7,201 nt of DNA from assembly GCA_025457805.1 (NCBI GenBank), contig JALOTR010000131.1, forward strand, positions 1 through 7,201, read 5' to 3'. Both the position numbers and the translations under genes were made by a program. The notes under the pieces are model-generated. The model ran no database searches. It was not told where the DNA came from and was given only the letters and a program-made list of their open reading frames with translations. Below are positions 4,932 to 7,201 of the stretch, piece after piece; the stretch's first letter is position 1; every line of letters starts with the position of its first letter. This stretch comes from Akkermansiaceae bacterium (lineage in GTDB: Bacteria; Verrucomicrobiota; Verrucomicrobiia; Verrucomicrobiales; Akkermansiaceae).

Positions 4932-7201
4932 ATGCACAGAGCCTTCCGCCTTTCTGCTGGAGTTTCGTCCTTCATCCTGCTCTCGGCCGCATCGGCTCAG
5001 GCAGTGGAGTGTCCGGCGGGTTATTACAGTTCGGATGGGCTAATTTGCGTTCCTGCGGGCCTCGGGCATTATGTTCCGGTCGCTGGCATGAGCTCGCAAA
5101 TTGCCGCATCGCCCGGGCATTTTGTGGCGATCACCGCTGCGACTGCGCAAACCCCCGCGCCGTTGGGGCGCTTTGTCAGTGTGACCGGGGCATCCGCCGC
5201 CACGCTTGCGCCTCCGGGATTCTTCGTTGCCACCACGGGTGCCACTTCGGCGACCGCTGCTGGACCTGGGACCTATGTCTCCATCTCCGGGGCCACCTCG
5301 ACAACGCCCGCTTCCGTGGGCTATTTTGTGAGTTCCCCGGCATCACAGACGCAGACACCTGCGGCTCCGGGATTTTATGTGGAACTGGAGGGTCGCACCT
5401 CGGCGATCGCCGCGAGCCCGGGTCACTATGTGGCCACCGCCGCCGCATCCTCCCAAAAGCCGGCTCCGCTGGGGACTTACGTGAATATCACCGCCGCCAC
5501 GGCTCCCACACCTGCGCCCCCCGGATCGTTTGTGTCGGTGACCGGGGCCACCTCGGCATCGCTGGCACCTTTGGGTTTCTTTGCGGCCGGTTCCGGGTCT
5601 TCGACTGCGACTCCGGCCAGCCCGGGATATTTTGTGGCCGTCCAAGGTTCGGACTCGCAGACACCCGCGCCGTTGGGGCGGTATGTGCCCGGTATTGCGG
5701 CCACGGCTGCCATTCCAGCAAGCCCCGGAAACTATGTGGCGACCACTGCGGCCACCGCCCAGACTCCGGCACCGATCGGATACTATGTCTCCGGTTTCGA
5801 AGCCGCTTCGCCGACGCCCGCAGGTTTGGGGCAGTTTGTAGCGATGGAGGGCAGGACCTCCGCCCAACTGGCGGGGCTCGGACATTATGTGAATACGATC
5901 GCCGCCTCCGCGCAAATTCCCGCCAGCCCTGGATATTATGTCAATACCATCGCTGCCACGTCTGCGATTCCGGCAGCTCCGGGCTATTACGTTGCGGCCG
6001 CGGCTTCCACTTCTTCGGTTGCGGCGGACTACGGTCATTACGTGCCGACCTCTGCGGCTACGGCGCAGATTCCGTCTCCTCCCGGTTATTTCGTCGATCA
6101 AATTGCTGCCACGGCTCCGGTGCCGGCGGCAATGGGATTTTATGTTCCTGAGTCTGGCCGGACTTCGGCGCTCGCCGCTGGATTGGGACACTATGTGGAT
6201 ACCATCGCAGCGACTTCGGCGATCCCTGCTCCGCGCGGGAGATATGTGAATACGCTTGGAGCGACTTCGGCGATTCTGGCTCCGCCGGGGACTTATGTGC
6301 CGGATATCGGTTCCACTTCGGCGCTCTTGGCCACTGCTGGAAACTATGTTCCGCTTGCCGGGCAGTCTGCCCAAACTCCAGCTTCACCCGGATTTTATGT
6401 CAGTGATTACGGAGCTGATGCGCAAGTCCCCGCGGGTCTTGGTTCCTATGTGCCTGCTGCGGGTCGGACCTCGGCCCAGTTGGCAGACTTGGGCCATTAT
6501 GTGGACAGCATCGCTGCCACGGCACAGATCCCCTCGCCGCCGGGATTTTATGTCAACACGATCGGCAGCAGCGGGGCCACTCCGGCAGCGCCCGGCACCT
6601 ATGTGCCGGCATCGGCTGCCACCTCGGCCATCACCAATCCGCCCGGCACCTGGTCCGGTGCGGCGTCGCGCGCAGTGAGGGCGGCGTCTCCCAGTGTGAT
6701 GCCGAATGGATCTTTTATCATGGGTCCTGTGTTCGGCTCCAACCGTGGACGTGGCGATACGGTTTATCTCGGCAAATTGCGTGAAAGCACGACCTTTTCC
6801 CTCACTCTCCGGAATGATTCGGACGACTATGGTTCCGCCCATCCGCTCACGGATCTGAGCATTCAATCCGTGGTGGTTTCCGGAGACAGTGCTGCGCAGG
6901 TCACGACATCGAGCGTTCCCGCAGCCGTCCTGCATGAAGGACAATCGCAGTTGTTGAGTTATCAAATCGATCCTTCTATTAAAAACTTCATTGATATATC
7001 TTCATATATCTCCATGTTATGTATGATGGTGTTAGGTGGTGGATTAATGTTTCAATTACCGGTAGTTATCTATGCTTTATCCAGCATGGGAATGATGACA
7101 CCACAGTTCATGCGTAATTACAGAAGGCATGCTATTGTAGTTATATTTATTGTTGCAGCAGTATTAACACCTTCACCGGATATCTTGGCCTCGCGGCCGA
7201 T
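4932..7201 (+). CDS. Secreted protein with 31 tandem 17-residue repeats and a choice-of-anchor-like domain; 3' end chimeric and running off the window
   Basis: The frame is open from 4932 to the window end (756 codons). Residues 1-24 form a Sec signal peptide: basic start, core SSFILLSAASAQA, cleavage probably after AQA at 24. Residues 27-40 are a Cys-bearing unit (CPAGYYSSDGLICV) resembling GCC2/GCC3 or ephrin-receptor-like repeats. Residues 42-568 are 31 repeats of exactly 17 residues. From 569 a linker leads to a beta-rich domain at about 600-676 (LRESTTFSLTLRNDS, then VVVSGDSAAQVTTSSVPA), like the choice-of-anchor D / ASH-type domains of bacterial surface proteins. That domain breaks off at residue 676. 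From 677 the frame encodes TatC-like sequence in AT-rich DNA, so the native protein is supported only to 6959. ATG 4911 is an alternative in-frame start. No ribosome binding site is evident. Function is unknown; an extracellular fibre, adhesin or envelope role is inferred from the architecture. Confidence 0.85.
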   Translation, partial: MHRAFRLSAGVSSFILLSAASAQAVECPAGYYSSDGLICVPAGLGHYVPVAGMSSQIAASPGHFVAITAATAQTPAPLGRFVSVTGASAATLAPPGFFVATTGATSATAAGPGTYVSISGATSTTPASVGYFVSSPASQTQTPAAPGFYVELEGRTSAIAASPGHYVATAAASSQKPAPLGTYVNITAATAPTPAPPGSFVSVTGATSASLAPLGFFAAGSGSSTATPASPGYFVAVQGSDSQTPAPLGRYVPGIAATAAIPASPGNYVATTAATAQTPAPIGYYVSGFEAASPTPAGLGQFVAMEGRTSAQLAGLGHYVNTIAASAQIPASPGYYVNTIAATSAIPAAPGYYVAAAASTSSVAADYGHYVPTSAATAQIPSPPGYFVDQIAATAPVPAAMGFYVPESGRTSALAAGLGHYVDTIAATSAIPAPRGRYVNTLGATSAILAPPGTYVPDIGSTSALLATAGNYVPLAGQSAQTPASPGFYVSDYGADAQVPAGLGSYVPAAGRTSAQLADLGHYVDSIAATAQIPSPPGFYVNTIGSSGATPAAPGTYVPASAATSAITNPPGTWSGAASRAVRAASPSVMPNGSFIMGPVFGSNRGRGDTVYLGKLRESTTFSLTLRNDSDDYGSAHPLTDLSIQSVVVSGDSAAQVTTSSVPAAVLHEGQSQLLSYQIDPSIKNFIDISSYISMLCMMVLGGGLMFQLPVVIYALSSMGMMTPQFMRNYRRHAIVVIFIVAAVLTPSPDILASRP
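5055..6635 (+). repeat. Tandem coding array: 31 units of 51 bp (17 residues)
   Basis: Thirty-one consecutive units of exactly 51 bp are read in frame with no insertion or deletion. The consensus is roughly A-[PSG]-x-G-x-[YF]-V-x-x-x-[GA]-[AR]-[TS]-[SA]-x-x-[PAL]. Gly4, the aromatic at 6 and Val7 are the strongest positions: Gly4 and the aromatic at 6 are present in all 31 units, and Val7 fails only in unit 11 (Ala). A 32nd unit begins at 6636 (NPPGTW) and degenerates. Synonymous codons differ widely between units, so the array is old and held by selection on protein rather than recently expanded DNA. Each unit carries several Ser/Thr at positions 13-16. A period of six units is superimposed on the array. 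Confidence 0.95.
6960..7187 (+). pseudogene. tatC: Internal fragment of tatC fused in frame to the repeat protein (foreign DNA or assembly chimera)
   Basis: About 76 codons match the middle-to-late part of TatC, the multispanning twin-arginine translocase subunit. They cover the end of the second periplasmic loop (YQIDPSIKNFIDISSYIS), transmembrane helix 4 (MVLGGGLMFQLPVVIYALSS), the cytoplasmic loop (MMTPQFMRNYRRH) and helix 5 up to VLTPSPDIL. The conserved F-[EQ]-LPVV, RRxAIVV and TPxPD features are present. The first three helices and the last helix are missing, so it cannot be a working TatC. My count gives about 79 G/C in 227 bases (35%), against 56-58% for the preceding 120 bases. The wording and composition look Bacteroidota-like, which is inference. 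The join is at about 6957-6962, where LLS-YQI could belong to either protein. Confidence 0.8.

Noticed and set aside
4854..4937. 28-residue N-terminal extension of the glycosyltransferase from ATG 4937
   Set aside because: The GT2 fold begins directly after ATG 4853, and the extension would cover the divergent promoter region and the other gene's start codon.
5009..6151. Long plus-strand Cys/Gly/Arg-rich open frame inside the repeat array
   Set aside because: It is the +2 shadow of the 51-bp coding repeats. The frame starting at 4932 has a signal peptide, a coherent 17-residue repeat and no stop, whereas this one starts mid-gene and has low-complexity content.
5343..6374. 343-codon antisense open frame, Arg/Ser/Gly-rich
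   Set aside because: It is antisense to the repeat array; its openness follows from the repeated 51-bp pattern and it shows no recognisable domain.
5055..6635. CRISPR or minisatellite-like non-coding array
   Set aside because: The units are directly adjacent without spacers, differ in DNA sequence and are conserved at protein level in one frame, so this is a coding repeat.
7181..7201. Cloning linker or rare-cutter site in the final GC-rich bases
   Set aside because: GGCC-TCGC-GGCC has a four-base spacer, not the five of SfiI, and GCGGCCGA is not NotI; no adapter sequence I know matches.

Overview
The window looks like a chromosomal segment of a fairly GC-rich Gram-negative bacterium. A Verrucomicrobiota or Planctomycetota-type host is my best guess, because of the TMTC-like membrane/TPR protein, the long secreted repeat protein, the choice-of-anchor-like domain and the near absence of clear Shine-Dalgarno sites. 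This is inference, not a measured assignment. No RNA gene, insertion sequence or CRISPR array is visible.

Layout, left to right. (1) 1-297, minus: the N-terminal 99 codons of a membrane sensor with a DUF4118 (KdpD-like) region, cut by the window edge. (2) 298-564: a divergent intergenic region with two short palindromes. (3) 565-1254, plus: a complete NarL/FixJ response regulator, probably the partner of the sensor. (4) 1373-2098, plus: a lipoprotein of unknown function behind a hairpin and a run of eight C. (5) 2113-4164, minus, converging on the lipoprotein gene with only 14 bp between stops: a TMTC/GT-C-like membrane protein with about seven C-terminal TPRs. (6) 4152-4853, minus, overlapping the previous gene: a DPM1-type family 2 glycosyltransferase. 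(7) 4932 to the window end, plus, divergent from the glycosyltransferase across 78 bp: a secreted protein with 31 tandem 17-residue repeats, followed by the start of a beta-sandwich domain.

Genes 5 to 7 suggest one system. A DPM1-type enzyme would make a polyprenyl-phosphate hexose. A TMTC-like GT-C enzyme would use it to O-glycosylate exported protein. The divergent neighbour is a Ser/Thr/Ala/Pro-rich exported repeat protein that would be an obvious substrate. The genetics are seen; the chemistry is inferred from families.

The right end is anomalous. At about 6960 the repeat protein's domain stops mid-fold and the same reading frame continues as an internal fragment of TatC, in DNA of about 35% GC instead of about 57%. 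The last 14 bases are GC-rich again. This is either a chimeric assembly join or a real insertion of a foreign tatC piece, and it should be resolved before the C-terminus is trusted.
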